From contig NZ_AYVY01000024.1 in NCBI RefSeq assembly GCF_000503055.1, positions 37,361-77,448 on the forward strand: a DNA stretch of 40,088 nucleotides. Direction: 5' to 3'. The DNA is from Mesorhizobium sp. LSHC420B00 (GTDB taxonomy: Bacteria > Pseudomonadota > Alphaproteobacteria > Rhizobiales > Rhizobiaceae). A program made the position numbers and the translations under genes. Shown here in pieces: positions 1-8,773 of the stretch; within the stretch, counting starts at the first letter, position 1, and each line of letters begins with the position of its first letter. Below the pieces are notes generated by a model. It made no database searches. It was not told where the DNA came from and saw nothing but the letters and a program-made list of their open reading frames with translations.

Positions 1-64
1 AGCGGCGACCGCCACTATGAAGCGACGCTTCGCCGACTGTGTTTCACGCCGCCTGGAGAGTTTC

Positions 65-535
65 ATGACAGAAGAAGCCGAAAAAAACATCGACACCCTC
101 ATCGAGCTCACGGCCGATGTCGTCTCAGCCTATGTCTCCAACAATCCGATCCCGGTGGGGGATCTCCCTGCCCTCATCGGCCAAGTGCACGCGGCTCTGA
201 AACGGACGGCCGGAGGTGTTTCTGCAGAAGAGCCGGTTGCCCTTACGCCTGCAGTCCCGATCAGGAAGTCGGTGACACCGGACTACATCATCTCCCTTGA
301 GGACGGGAAGAAATTCAAATCGCTAAAGCGCCATCTGTCGACCCACTATGGGCTGACGCCGGATGGATATCGGGCCAAATGGGGCCTGCCGGCGGATTAT
401 CCCATGGTCGCGCCGAACTACGCCGCGGCGCGCTCGTCATTGGCCAAGACGATGGGGCTCGGCCGCAAACCGAAAGCGCCGGAAGCGCCGGAGCCGGGGC
501 CGACGAAGCGAACCCGCAAGAAGGTCGCGGCTTGA
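65..535 (+). CDS. mucR: MucR/Ros-family zinc-finger transcriptional regulator
   Basis: The 156-residue product matches the Ros/MucR family, nucleoid-associated zinc-finger repressors that control exopolysaccharide, motility and symbiosis genes in rhizobia. The N-terminal half carries the family block ending in PALIGQVHAAL. The central part has the ITPDYIISLEDGKKFKSLKRHL-type core (here V for I at the first position), followed by a GLTPDGYRAKWGLPADYPMVAPNY segment in which two His and the family Cys position can be compared; the usual Cys is not obvious, as in some MucR paralogues. The C-terminus is basic (KRTRKKVAA). The ATG at 65 was chosen because homologues begin near MTEEAEKNIDTL; an in-frame ATG at 17 would add 16 atypical residues. 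A perfect palindrome GAAGCGACGCTTC (19-31) precedes the start and could be an autoregulatory site. The target genes are not known from this window. Confidence 0.9.
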   Translation: MTEEAEKNIDTLIELTADVVSAYVSNNPIPVGDLPALIGQVHAALKRTAGGVSAEEPVALTPAVPIRKSVTPDYIISLEDGKKFKSLKRHLSTHYGLTPDGYRAKWGLPADYPMVAPNYAAARSSLAKTMGLGRKPKAPEAPEPGPTKRTRKKVAA

Positions 536-597
536 TTTCGGCAATCGAGATTCGTTCTGGAGCGTTGCAGCAATCGGCTTAATCTGCGCGTCATATA

Positions 598-625
598 AAA
601 AGGCGGGGCCAACCCCGCCTTCCTT
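598..625 (-). terminator. Rho-independent terminator of cspA (possibly bidirectional)
   Basis: There is a perfect 9-bp stem (600-608 with 613-621) of the form AAGGCGGGG / CCCCGCCTT around a 4-nt loop. Read on the minus strand the stem is followed by TTTTTATAT, a good terminator tail for cspA. On the plus strand the tail is only pyrimidine-rich, so it may also stop mucR transcription weakly. Confidence 0.8.
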
Positions 626-785
626 TCAAACAGCCTTGTTTCTTGAGGAATTCAATTCGCCACGCCTTGCAGCGATCTGCTACCCCGGCCTTGCAGTTGA
701 GCCACGTTCTTGCTCGCTCTTGTCGAGCGGCCGTGAGTCCCTCGTGACGTACCGCGCCCACTCTTGCCAGGACGCAAGAGTAAAT

Positions 786-998
786 TCAGCCAACTTTGCT
801 GAGACTGCCAGCGGAGGATTTGCCAGTGCGGCGGTCCTGTTCAATCTCATACTTGATCTTCTGGCCGTCAGCGAGGGTCGAGAGGCCCGCGCGTTCGACA
901 GCGGAAATGTGGACGAAAACATCCTGACCGCCATCGTCGGGTTGGATAAATCCAAACCCCTTGGTGCTGTTGAACCACTTCACTGTTCCGGTCGCCAT
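786..998 (-). CDS. cspA: CspA-family cold-shock protein
   Basis: The 70-residue protein is a single cold-shock domain (OB fold). It has RNP1 (KGFGFIQPD) and RNP2 (VFVHISAV) and begins MATGTVKWFNSTKGF, the usual length and sequence for rhizobial Csp proteins. Such proteins bind single-stranded nucleic acid and melt mRNA structure in the cytoplasm. The ATG at 998 follows an AAGGAA ribosome site. The gene runs towards mucR and ends before the shared terminator near 600. About 160 bp lie between its stop codon and the terminator; I recognised no gene there. Confidence 0.93.
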   Translation of the reverse strand: MATGTVKWFNSTKGFGFIQPDDGGQDVFVHISAVERAGLSTLADGQKIKYEIEQDRRTGKSSAGSLSKVG

Positions 999-1015
999 AT
1001 GCGTGTTCCTTTGTA

Positions 1016-2255
1016 ACAATTGCAACGTGGGCAGGCCATTTGGCCAGTCCGATTCATAGCCGAGACTTACGGGCAGCAATACGAAAAAATTTCAAGGCCG
1101 CTTGATTGGTCGGCGACAACTTGCGCACTCCATTGTGGCCGTGGTCGCCAGCAAACACTGTCCTTACACTACCGCTCGAGCATGGCCGGAAGCGCCCGAC
1201 CCTTCCAACGCTCCTCAGCGCCACGTCTATGGCTGGTGCTCGGAGGCACGGGACGTACGGCCGACCGCTGCTCGTGCCGCCAGGTCAAGGGCGGGTGGTT
1301 CACGGAGCTACCTTCGTGCATAACGCTTGGCAAGCGCTTGAAGGAGTCTCGAACTGGATTGTTTCAAGGGGGTCGAGGGGTTGATCGATGCCACCAGCGT
1401 GGAAGCGGTCGATAACGCGCGCGTTATGCTGGACCAGTTCAAGGGCAGGTCAGAAACAATCGCCCAAGCGATCGACGACTTCCTACTTGATTTCATGACC
1501 TTGCTGTTTGTGGTAGAAGCGACCCGCGAGCGGTTCCACAATCCGGCGAGGCGGTTGGCGCGCAGGATCAGGCTGTTACTCACCCGATGCCCTTGACCTA
1601 AGGGACCACGCCGCCAGGGATGCGTTTGCAGCCGCAAAGAAGGCAAAATCTGTTCCCCGGCAAACCGAGCACAGCCAGGCGGTATTTACGCAGATGAATT
1701 TGATCGCGACCGCCAAATTCTCCTGTTTGGTACCCAGCGACGACGGCAAGCGCGGACAGCTTCCGTGCTGCTGTCCTCCAGCGACAAACGTGCCTGCATG
1801 CCCCATCCAGGGCGAGCTCGACGGTTGTTTCTTACGTTTGACCAAGGTCCCGCGCAAACACTCCCCTTTCCCGCAGCAACTCATCAGGCTCAACGGCCTC
1901 GCGGCAGGCGCATTACGCCAGAAGCGCGCAACCGCATTGTTTTTTCCCGCCCGAGTCCTACGATCTTCGTTTTCCAGCGCCTCGCGGATATCGCCCAACT
2001 CGCCGATTTTTGGATCAGATCCGTCCTAGCGCGCGAGCAGGCTCCGCGCTCGAGTTCGCTACGCTCCTCGCGCCTCTGCCGTTCATCGACCCGGTCTGGC
2101 TGTCGAGGACAGGGTTCCGCTGGGGCGACCAACATCTCCATTCTCACCGTCAGTGCAGCGGCCATTCGAAGCGCATCCTATACCCTCCCCGGCAGCGCGC
2201 CCAATCGTCTTCCGAACGAAGAAGATATTCTCAGCCGCGCGCGCGTCGCGTTCGG
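1016..2255. other. Gene-poor degraded stretch
   Basis: No gene could be recognised in this 1.2 kb. The most protein-like piece is on the plus strand at about 1354-1596, reading LELDCFKGVEGLIDATSVEA and onwards for about 80 residues. It contains a helical, hydrophobic LLDFMTLLFVV segment, lacks a good ATG, and may be the remnant of an unknown gene. The remaining open frames are out-of-phase GC-rich frames with no domain signal. The stretch fits the decayed sequence common between functional blocks of symbiosis islands. Confidence 0.4.
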
Positions 2256-2258
2256 CCC

Positions 2259-2291
2259 TGTCCGATGTCCGACAATGTCGGATGCGCAACA
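2259..2291 (+). promoter_or_regulatory. Tandem NifA upstream activator sequences
   Basis: Two perfect TGT-N10-ACA motifs lie head to tail at 2259-2274 and 2276-2291, offset by 17 bp. TGT-N10-ACA is the established NifA binding site. They lie about 45-75 bp upstream of a sigma-54 -24/-12 element, which supports function, although motifs this short also occur by chance. Confidence 0.72.
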
Positions 2292-2335
2292 TGGCAGAGC
2301 CCGATTTGTCCACTGCCTCGAACGGTTTTCTGATC

Positions 2336-2350
2336 TGGCACGGTGCATGC
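2336..2350 (+). promoter_or_regulatory. Sigma-54 (-24/-12) promoter of the M16 peptidase gene
   Basis: TGGCAC-N5-ATGC fits the RpoN consensus TGGCAC-N5-TTGC with one mismatch and exact GG/GC spacing. Transcription would start near 2362, about 32 bp before the ATG at 2394. With the NifA sites just upstream, this predicts expression in nitrogen-fixing bacteroids. Confidence 0.75.
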
Positions 2351-2393
2351 TTGGTCATCGGCAAGGCGTCGCGGACCAAGGAGAATCCGTCCC

Positions 2394-3974
2394 ATGATCA
2401 CCTCACCAAGAAATACCGCCGCAGGTCTCCTGGGTCCATCCAAAGATGAGGCTCGAGTAAGGCCTGGTCCCATGAAGAGCTTATTCATCTGGCTCGGCGC
2501 TGCCCGCCGATCCTCCCACGCGGGGAGACGGGGACGCAGCGCCTTCATCAAAATGAAGAACAAATCACTTTGCCTCGAACCTTGCCTTTCGACCAGCCAC
2601 CACAACCGCAGCCATCGATCGTCCCCCTGGCTGCGCAGGGCGTTCATTGCCACCGCGCTGGCCCTGGTGACGACCGCTCCGGCTCTGGCCGCCACCGACG
2701 GCGGCAAGGTGACGGATTTCCTGCTCGACAACGGCATGGAAGTGGTCGTCATCCCCGATCACCGCGCGCCGATCGTCACTCATATGGTCTGGTACAAGAT
2801 CGGCAGCGCCGACGAGCCACCCGGCAAATCCGGCCTTGCCCATTTCCTCAAGCATCTGATGTTCAAGGCGACGACCAACCACGCCGCCGGCGAGTTCGAC
2901 CGAGCCGTCTCAGCCATCGGCGGCTACAATAACGCCTTCACCGCCTATGACTACACCACCTTCCTCGAGACGGTGGCGCCCTCGGCGTTGGGTGAGATGA
3001 TGGGCTTCGAGGCCGATCGCATGTTCAACCTCATCCTCAACGACGATGAAATCAAGACCGAGCGCGACGTGATCCTGGAGGAGCGCCGTTGGCACAGAGA
3101 GACGAACCCGCATGCTCTGCTGGACGAGGAGGTCAACGCGACGTTGCGGCAGAACCAGCCCTACCGCATTCCGGTCATCGGCTGGATGCAGGAGATGGAG
3201 AAGCTGAACGGCACCGACGCATTCACCATCTACAACAAATACTACCGACCGAACAACGCCGTGCTGGTGGTGGCCGGCGACGTAGAGCCTGAGACGGTGA
3301 AGGCGCTGGCCGAGAAGACCTATGGCAAGGTTGTGCGCGGGCCGGACCTGCCCCCGCGCAACCGTCCGGTCGAGCCGGAGCAGAACACCAAGCGCACAGT
3401 GACGCTGACCGATGCGCGCGTTTCGGTGCCGAGCTTTTCCACTCAATGGGTGGTGCCGTCCTATCATACCGCAGAGCCCGGCGAGGCCGAGGCGCTCGAC
3501 CTGCTGGCCGAGATCCTCGGCGGCGGTAACCGCAGCCGGCTCTATCAGGAGCTTGTCGTCAAGCAAGGCATAGCCTCGGCGGCCGGCGCCTCCTTCCAGG
3601 GCACCATGCTAGACGACACCAATTTCACGATCTCCGGCTCGCCGCGCGGCGATGCAAAGCTCGTCGATCTCGAAGCGGCAGCCGTTGCCGAAGTCGCCCG
3701 GATCGCCAAGGATGGCGTCACCAGCGACGAGCTGGACAAGGCCAAAGACCGCTATATCGGCTCGGTGATTTTTGCGCACGACGAGCTGGACCACATCGCC
3801 AACATTTATGGCAAGACGCTCACCACCGGTGGCAATGTGAAGGACGTGCTCGAGAGGCCGGACCGCGTCCGCAAGGTGACCACCGACGAGGTCAAGGCGG
3901 TCGCCGCGCGTTATCTGGTGCTCGAGCATTCGACGACAGGCTATCTTTTGCCGCAGCAACAGGCGGGGAATTGA
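2394..3974 (+). CDS. M16 family zinc protease homologue (y4wA-like), active-site Glu replaced by Lys
   Basis: The 526-residue M16 (pitrilysin/PqqL-type) peptidase resembles the symbiotic-plasmid protease Y4wA of Rhizobium sp. NGR234. The order is: leader, a hydrophobic signal-type segment (RRAFIATALALVTTAPALAAT), an N-terminal M16 domain with MVWYKIGSADEPPGKSGLAH, then the C-terminal M16 domain with GGGNRSRLYQELV. The HxxEH zinc motif reads H150-F-L-K-H154, so the catalytic Glu is Lys and hydrolytic activity is doubtful. The distal ligand region (ERDVILEERR) remains. The ATG at 2394 was chosen because AAGGAG precedes it and it lies just after the sigma-54 promoter; a later in-frame ATG at 2553 would place the signal peptide nearer the N-terminus but has no ribosome site. 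It is probably exported to the periplasm. A partner gene follows only as a stump. Confidence 0.85.
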   Translation: MITSPRNTAAGLLGPSKDEARVRPGPMKSLFIWLGAARRSSHAGRRGRSAFIKMKNKSLCLEPCLSTSHHNRSHRSSPWLRRAFIATALALVTTAPALAATDGGKVTDFLLDNGMEVVVIPDHRAPIVTHMVWYKIGSADEPPGKSGLAHFLKHLMFKATTNHAAGEFDRAVSAIGGYNNAFTAYDYTTFLETVAPSALGEMMGFEADRMFNLILNDDEIKTERDVILEERRWHRETNPHALLDEEVNATLRQNQPYRIPVIGWMQEMEKLNGTDAFTIYNKYYRPNNAVLVVAGDVEPETVKALAEKTYGKVVRGPDLPPRNRPVEPEQNTKRTVTLTDARVSVPSFSTQWVVPSYHTAEPGEAEALDLLAEILGGGNRSRLYQELVVKQGIASAAGASFQGTMLDDTNFTISGSPRGDAKLVDLEAAAVAEVARIAKDGVTSDELDKAKDRYIGSVIFAHDELDHIANIYGKTLTTGGNVKDVLERPDRVRKVTTDEVKAVAARYLVLEHSTTGYLLPQQQAGN

Positions 3975-3976
3975 TC

Positions 3977-4099
3977 ATGAGCTCCATCCCCGTGCAAATG
4001 CGCCGGCCGGTCTTCCTTCGGCGCGCCTTCGCCACCCTGTTCCTCTCCATCCTCTTTCTCATCTTGCGGGCGCTCGCCGGGCAAACGGGATCTGTTTAA
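3977..4099 (+). pseudogene. Stump of a second M16 protease gene (y4wB-like)
   Basis: A 40-codon frame starts 2 bp after the y4wA-like stop. It encodes MSSIPVQMRRPVFLRRAFAT followed by a hydrophobic FLSILFLILRALAG segment, as expected for the signal peptide of the second gene in the usual two-gene M16 operon. It then hits a stop. No M16 domain follows, so the rest of the gene has probably been deleted. The assignment rests on position and signal-peptide character, not on domain homology. Confidence 0.5.
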
Positions 4100-4458
4100 A
4101 GCCGCGAGGAGCGGTGTTCGCGGGCCTTGCCAGGCATTTGCCGGTTCCGGCGTCATTATTGGGGTGCGCTCCTCCTCAGGCCAGCCTCTCTTCGAGTGGA
4201 TAGAGTCGCCGATTCGTGGTCCGCAGATTGTAGGCCGAGGCCACCAGCATCCACTGCGCGGGGCTGGCGAAGCCGATGTCCGTTGTTCAATCGTTCGACT
4301 AGTAGAACCGCGAGACATCTTCTAGCGTATTTCTCCCTTTCCAGTTGGGTACCGTGGTCTACCAGCTGTCTGGCCGAGGCCCTATAAGGAACCCGGACGT
4401 CGCGGAGTACACACCGCACCTGCTATATATACCTGCTGCGTTGAGGAGGAATCCGGTA
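4100..4458. other. Intergenic stretch with a possible transposase scrap
   Basis: No intact gene is present. On the minus strand, about 4182-4280 can be read as DIGFASPAQWMLVASAYNLR plus about 13 more residues. This resembles the C-terminal end of an IS5/IS1182-type transposase (a WMLVA.AYNLR-like motif), but it is too short to classify. The right part leads into the aldehyde dehydrogenase gene. Confidence 0.25.
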
Positions 4459-4476
4459 TTGCCCCTGTGCCTGCCG

Positions 4477-5934
4477 ATGATCCGTCACCTGACATCCCCC
4501 GACCTGTTTGGACCCATTGATCGCCTGCCGGCACTTGGCACGCGGATCAGCGAGCGGACATTCGAGGTCCTCAACCCGTCGACTGGCGAAGTGCTGGCAG
4601 AACTACCCGACATGGGTGTCGAGGAGACATGCGCTGTGATCGACAAGGCCTATGTCGCGCAGCCTGGATGGGCAGGGTTGACCGCACGTGAGCGCAGCGA
4701 CGTTCTATGGCGATGGCATCAGTTGATCATCGACCACGCCGACGATCTCGCCGCGATTCTCACCGCGGAGATGGGCAAGCCGCTTGCCGAAGCCAAGTCG
4801 GAGATATCGCATGCTGCGGCGTATCTGCAATGGTACGCCGAGGAGGCCAATCGCGTCTATGGCGAGACGATCTCCGCACCATCGATGGACCGCCGAATGC
4901 TGGTAATCAAGCAGCCCATCGGAGTTGTTGGCACGATAACGCCATGGAATTTCCCGGCCTCGATGGTGGCGCGCAAAATCTCGCCAGCCTTGGCGGCGGG
5001 CTGCACGATCGTCCTCAAGCCCGCTGAACAGACGCCGCTGGTGGCGGGAGCAATGTTCGCCCTCGCCCATCAGGCTGGCTTTCCTGAAGGCGTCGTCAAC
5101 CTGATCTATGCGTCCGAAGGTGACGCGGTCGGCCGCGAACTTTGTACCAATCCCAAGGTCCGCAAGATCAGCTTCACCGGGTCGACTGAGATCGGGCGCC
5201 TTCTCATGCGCCAGTGCTCGGACCAGATCAAAAAAGTCAGCCTTGAGCTCGGCGGCAATGCACCTTTCATCGTCTTCGATGATGCCGATATCGATGCCGC
5301 GGTTGACGGTGCGATCCAGGCGAAGTTCCGCAATGCCGGCCAGACCTGCGTTTCGGCGAACCGCCTTTATGTCCAGTCGGGCGTTCACGACGAGTTCGTC
5401 GAGAAATTCGTGCAACGGGCTCGCCAACTTCAAGTTGGTGACGGTTTCGCTCCCGGAGTGGACATCGGACCGCTCATCGACAAGCACGCTTTGGCCAAGA
5501 TCGAATCCCATATTGCCGATGCCGTCGCCAAAGGCGGCGCAATTCGATGCGGGGGCAAACGCATCGGCACGAATGGCACGTTTTTCCAACCGACAGTCCT
5601 GACCGGTGTCTCCAGCGAGATGACCGTCGCGCAAGAAGAGACATTCGGGCCGCTGGCACCGATTATTCGCTTCAAAGATGCGGATCAGGTCGTGCGTGAG
5701 GCCAACGACACGATCTACGGCCTCGCGGCCTACTTTTATGCCTCCAACCTGAAGCGTGTCTGGCGTGTGGCCGAGGCCTTGGAATATGGAATGGTCGGGG
5801 TAAATACCGGCCGGATGTCTTCAGAAGCGGCGCCGTTCGGTGGGATAAAACAGTCCGGCATCGGGCGGGAGGGATCCCGCCATGGCCTCGAGGACTACCT
5901 TGAAATGAAATATCTCTGCATGGGCGGCATCTGA
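4477..5934 (+). CDS. NAD(P)-dependent succinate-semialdehyde dehydrogenase family protein
   Basis: The 485-residue aldehyde dehydrogenase of the GabD group oxidises a short semialdehyde (classically succinate semialdehyde) to the acid in the cytoplasm. Visible motifs are TPWNFPASMVARKISPALAA (cofactor/oxyanion Asn), GSTEIGRLL (nucleotide binding), LELGGNAPF (general base Glu) and GQTCVSANR (nucleophile Cys). The length is normal and the gene looks intact. The ATG at 4477 gives the family N-terminus MIRHLTSPDLFG, but the best ribosome site (GAGGAGG, 4443-4449) suits an in-frame TTG at 4459. It stands alone between remnants, with no sigma-54 site seen upstream. In a hydrazine pathway of the Spb type, oxidative cleavage would release 2-aminoadipate 6-semialdehyde, which such an enzyme could take; that link is speculation. 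Confidence 0.88.
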   Translation: MIRHLTSPDLFGPIDRLPALGTRISERTFEVLNPSTGEVLAELPDMGVEETCAVIDKAYVAQPGWAGLTARERSDVLWRWHQLIIDHADDLAAILTAEMGKPLAEAKSEISHAAAYLQWYAEEANRVYGETISAPSMDRRMLVIKQPIGVVGTITPWNFPASMVARKISPALAAGCTIVLKPAEQTPLVAGAMFALAHQAGFPEGVVNLIYASEGDAVGRELCTNPKVRKISFTGSTEIGRLLMRQCSDQIKKVSLELGGNAPFIVFDDADIDAAVDGAIQAKFRNAGQTCVSANRLYVQSGVHDEFVEKFVQRARQLQVGDGFAPGVDIGPLIDKHALAKIESHIADAVAKGGAIRCGGKRIGTNGTFFQPTVLTGVSSEMTVAQEETFGPLAPIIRFKDADQVVREANDTIYGLAAYFYASNLKRVWRVAEALEYGMVGVNTGRMSSEAAPFGGIKQSGIGREGSRHGLEDYLEMKYLCMGGI

Positions 5935-6070
5935 ATTTTCGGCTTGCAGGGTTCACAGACCGGTAACCTAGCGAGCGATCTCCAAACATGTGTATTGTAG
6001 GATCGCTCCTCGATTGGGAACTGAGGGGCGGCTCCGTCCCGAGCAAACACGCAATCCTGAAGGAGCACCC

Positions 6071-6286
6071 TGGCTGGACTTATCTCTCGACGAGACAAGC
6101 GTCTGCATTGTCGGCGAAGACGGCGTGCATGTGACGGAGGATACGCTTGCGAAGGATTTGGCGGCCCTCGCCGACTATCTTCAGGCGACGGGCTGTCATT
6201 GCGCGGGTCTGGTTGGAAGCTTGTGCACCATCGCGATCGCGAACGCTGGTTGTGCGCAATATCCGGTTTGTGGGGCAGAATTTTGA
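6071..6286 (+). pseudogene. IS110-family transposase N-terminal fragment
   Basis: The reading WLDLSLDETSVCIVGEDG, continuing to ALADYLQATGCHCAGLVGSL, matches the N-terminal RuvC-like DEDD domain of IS110 transposases. In those, the first catalytic Asp sits in a GLDVSLxxTSVCVVD-type strand. Only about 70 residues remain before a stop, and the expected start region is disrupted. It is a non-functional remnant between the aldehyde dehydrogenase and the hydrazine-type operon. Confidence 0.6.
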
Positions 6287-6641
6287 ACCTGCTACCTTCC
6301 GATCGTCAGTAGCTCAGTTGTTCTTCGGCCGACTGCCGCGCCAGTACAGGCTCGGACAGAATCGAAGATACCATCAGGCAGGCATTCGCATTCGACATTT
6401 CCGGTGATCGGCGCACGATCCAGGGCGCGCCCGGTTGACCAAGCGCCTCGAACCGCATGACAGTCTTGACCGGCTGGAGGACGGAAATCCCGCGATGCCG
6501 AAGAGGTTGGTCAGCGCAGTCGAGCCCACACGGCATTTGCGGCACGAAACAGCAAGGGCTGGGAAGCGATCGGCCGAGCGGTCCTCGAAGGCGCGAGCCA
6601 GGGTGTCGACATGCGTTGGTTCAGGTCCGCCAATCTGGTCT
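6287..6641. other. Intergenic stretch, no gene recognised
   Basis: Several short overlapping open frames occur on both strands, but none has a ribosome site or recognisable domain. The minus-strand frames downstream of the cupin-MetRS gene may be remains of a further operon gene, since protein-like pieces occur in alternating frames. I could not assign them. Confidence 0.3.
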
Positions 6642-6782
6642 CTACCCTCTGATAGCGGCTTCGGTCGCCAGTGACAGCGAGTAAAGATATTTGGCATCAT
6701 CGGCTTTGATTGCCGCGCAGATCTGGTCGAGATTGGGATAGCTCACTGGTGCACCTTTGGGCTCATAGTGCTTCCTCCTCAT
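6642..6782 (-). CDS. Small ORF at the end of the hydrazine-type operon, probably truncated
   Basis: A 46-codon frame starts at 6782, inside the last codons of the cupin-MetRS gene, and reads MRRKHYEPKGAPVSYPNLDQ then ICAAIKADDAKYLYSLSLATEAAIRG. The overlap and protein-like composition suggest a translationally coupled gene. The abrupt stop, with other protein-like pieces continuing in different frames downstream, suggests only the N-terminus of a longer protein survives. I do not recognise the family. Confidence 0.35.
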   Translation of the reverse strand: MRRKHYEPKGAPVSYPNLDQICAAIKADDAKYLYSLSLATEAAIRG

Positions 6783-8766
6783 GGAGATGAGGATTGCCGG
6801 ATTTGGCGTAGAACACCAACACCGGTCCGAGATCAAAGCGCGTCTCGGGCGCAAGGCGCTGGACGGACCGGGGCCATGTTTCGGTTGAGACGCCATCGAT
6901 GCCTCGCGCCAGCGTTCTGGCGAATCGGGGCAGCAGCGGAGCGAGTGTCGGTGCCAGGATCGCAGCGGCCGTCGTCTGAAGGGCTAGCGAAGTCCGATTG
7001 CGGGCGGGATAGAAACGTCGCGCCGCCGCATAGTCTTGCGCCCGACGGTAGATCACGCAATCGCGCACGAAATCGCAGACCTGAGCGGCCGCGCGCCGGA
7101 CCGAGAAGCCTTCGTCCGAATAGGCGCGCTCCATCGCCGCGCGATAGATCTCTATCCGAGCAAAGAAGGCGCGGTCGACCGGGCTCCAGTCGCCTGCATC
7201 GGGTACACGGCCGCCAAAATCCTGCTTGATTTCCTGGTTCAACGCATCAAGCCAGTTCAGCCAAATCCCTTGGAACACCTCGTTCTCGGTGCGGCGCAGC
7301 GCGTCCAGCGTGAAATCCGTCCGCTCACCTTCCGGGCGTGTCAGGCCCAAATGGAGGCGCACGACGTCGACTGTCTTTGGGCTCAGAACCTCCTTGCCCC
7401 AGACCGCATGGCGGCAGCTGGTTGAGAACTTCTTGCCGTCGAGCAGGTAGAACTCGTTGACGTGATAGCGGATGCGTGGCGTCCAGTGGGAGAAGACCTC
7501 GGCGTAAAGAGCGGGGTAGAGTAGCGCGTGGTAGAACGAATTGTCGAAGCCGAAGAAATGGACAATCTGCCAGTCGTTGCCGGGCATCTCCGCCTTCCAG
7601 TCGCGACCCAGCAAGCGGCCGAGCGCCTGGATGTTGTAAAGAAAACCGAAGGCCATTTCCGGCCAGACCCAGATCACTTGCCCCGGGAACCCTTCGGCCG
7701 GCAGGCCCCAGTCCGAGGGGTGGGTAATGGGCACTGAAAAGTTGCCGCGTCGGCGTAGGCGCGCGAAGAGATCCAAGATCCGTAGCGGGACGCCCGACGC
7801 CCTTAGATGCCGGTCGATATTGTCGTAGCATCGGTCCAAGGCAAGCTCCGGGCGGCGGACGGAGCCGACCAGCGGCGCCTCGGCAGACTGCCGTGACCGG
7901 GCTGCACCCAAGTCGTGGCAAAGGTTTGGGGCGCCGCATTCCTCGCAGATGTTGCCACCGGCGGAGCCGCCGCAATCGGGGCAGAGGCCGCTAACATCCG
8001 GTTCGTAAAGATAGTGGCTTGTCACAGCATCGAAAAGCGCAGGGCTCTGGCGCAGATCTACCGCCGTGCTGCTCAGAAGACTGCGGAAACACGCGGCTTG
8101 AAACTCGCCGTAACCGTCATTGTCCATTGTGGGTTGGAAGCTGTGGACGTCACAATCGAGAAGCGCAAGCGTGGCGCAAATCTCGTCGGCGTAGTAGCGC
8201 GCCACGTTTGCAGGCGTCGATTGATCGGCATCGGCGCGTATCGTGACGTAGCTCTGGTAATCGTCGCTTCCTGTCAGGTGGTAGGCCTCGACCCCTTTCA
8301 TGCGCAGGAAACGCGTGTAGACATCAGCGCCAAAATAAGGGCCAGAAAGATGCCCCAGATGCAGATCGCCATTAGGCGTCGGTGGCGTGGAGAAGACGAA
8401 GATCGGCCCGCGTGGAGCCGTGGTCTTTGCAGCGGCATCAAGGGCGGCCTCGCCGTCTCGCCAGTAGACATCGACGAAATCTAGGTCTTCGTTTCCGTCG
8501 TTGCGCAGCACATGCGCTTCAAAAGGGTGGAACAGAACGACATCGCCCGCCTCGACCGGGATTTCCCCAAGGTCGGTCCTGACCTTGCCCGATCCTGACA
8601 GGATCACGAAGGCCTCGATTTCGTCGTGCCGATGGGGCTCGGATGTAACGCCCGGTGCCACCCTACCGAACGAAAACCCCGTGCCGGCGCTTCCCGTTCC
8701 AAGCGTGGCCATGTCGATACCGAACGCGCGCGACAGCCCGGTTCGAGAAAACTTGTGTTTGCGCAT
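6763..8766 (-). CDS. Cupin-MetRS fusion, hydrazine synthetase-like (Spb40-type)
   Basis: The 667-residue fusion has an N-terminal cupin (about 30-105) with HRHDEIEAF and HPFEAHVL metal-binding motifs, followed by a class I aminoacyl-tRNA synthetase body of methionyl type (about 120-667). The synthetase part shows PNGDLHLGHLSG (HIGH signature, 136-139), a Cys4 zinc knuckle (C262, C265, C274, C277) and GKKFSTS (KMSKS equivalent, 445-450). This architecture is known from hydrazine-forming enzymes of the s56-p1 (Spb40) and triacsin pathways. There the synthetase domain activates N6-hydroxylysine with glycine and the cupin promotes rearrangement to the N-N bond. The N-hydroxylase needed for the substrate lies in the same operon. 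An ordinary MetRS would be unlikely to carry a cupin or lie in such an operon. The start at 8766 was chosen because the cupin begins soon after; a TTG at 8829 is possible. Confidence 0.85.
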   Translation of the reverse strand: MRKHKFSRTGLSRAFGIDMATLGTGSAGTGFSFGRVAPGVTSEPHRHDEIEAFVILSGSGKVRTDLGEIPVEAGDVVLFHPFEAHVLRNDGNEDLDFVDVYWRDGEAALDAAAKTTAPRGPIFVFSTPPTPNGDLHLGHLSGPYFGADVYTRFLRMKGVEAYHLTGSDDYQSYVTIRADADQSTPANVARYYADEICATLALLDCDVHSFQPTMDNDGYGEFQAACFRSLLSSTAVDLRQSPALFDAVTSHYLYEPDVSGLCPDCGGSAGGNICEECGAPNLCHDLGAARSRQSAEAPLVGSVRRPELALDRCYDNIDRHLRASGVPLRILDLFARLRRRGNFSVPITHPSDWGLPAEGFPGQVIWVWPEMAFGFLYNIQALGRLLGRDWKAEMPGNDWQIVHFFGFDNSFYHALLYPALYAEVFSHWTPRIRYHVNEFYLLDGKKFSTSCRHAVWGKEVLSPKTVDVVRLHLGLTRPEGERTDFTLDALRRTENEVFQGIWLNWLDALNQEIKQDFGGRVPDAGDWSPVDRAFFARIEIYRAAMERAYSDEGFSVRRAAAQVCDFVRDCVIYRRAQDYAAARRFYPARNRTSLALQTTAAAILAPTLAPLLPRFARTLARGIDGVSTETWPRSVQRLAPETRFDLGPVLVFYAKSGNPHLHEEEAL

Positions 8767-8773
8767 GACGAAC

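Noticed and set aside
6763..8766. Second housekeeping methionyl-tRNA synthetase
   Set aside because: The N-terminal cupin and biosynthetic operon context do not fit a housekeeping synthetase.
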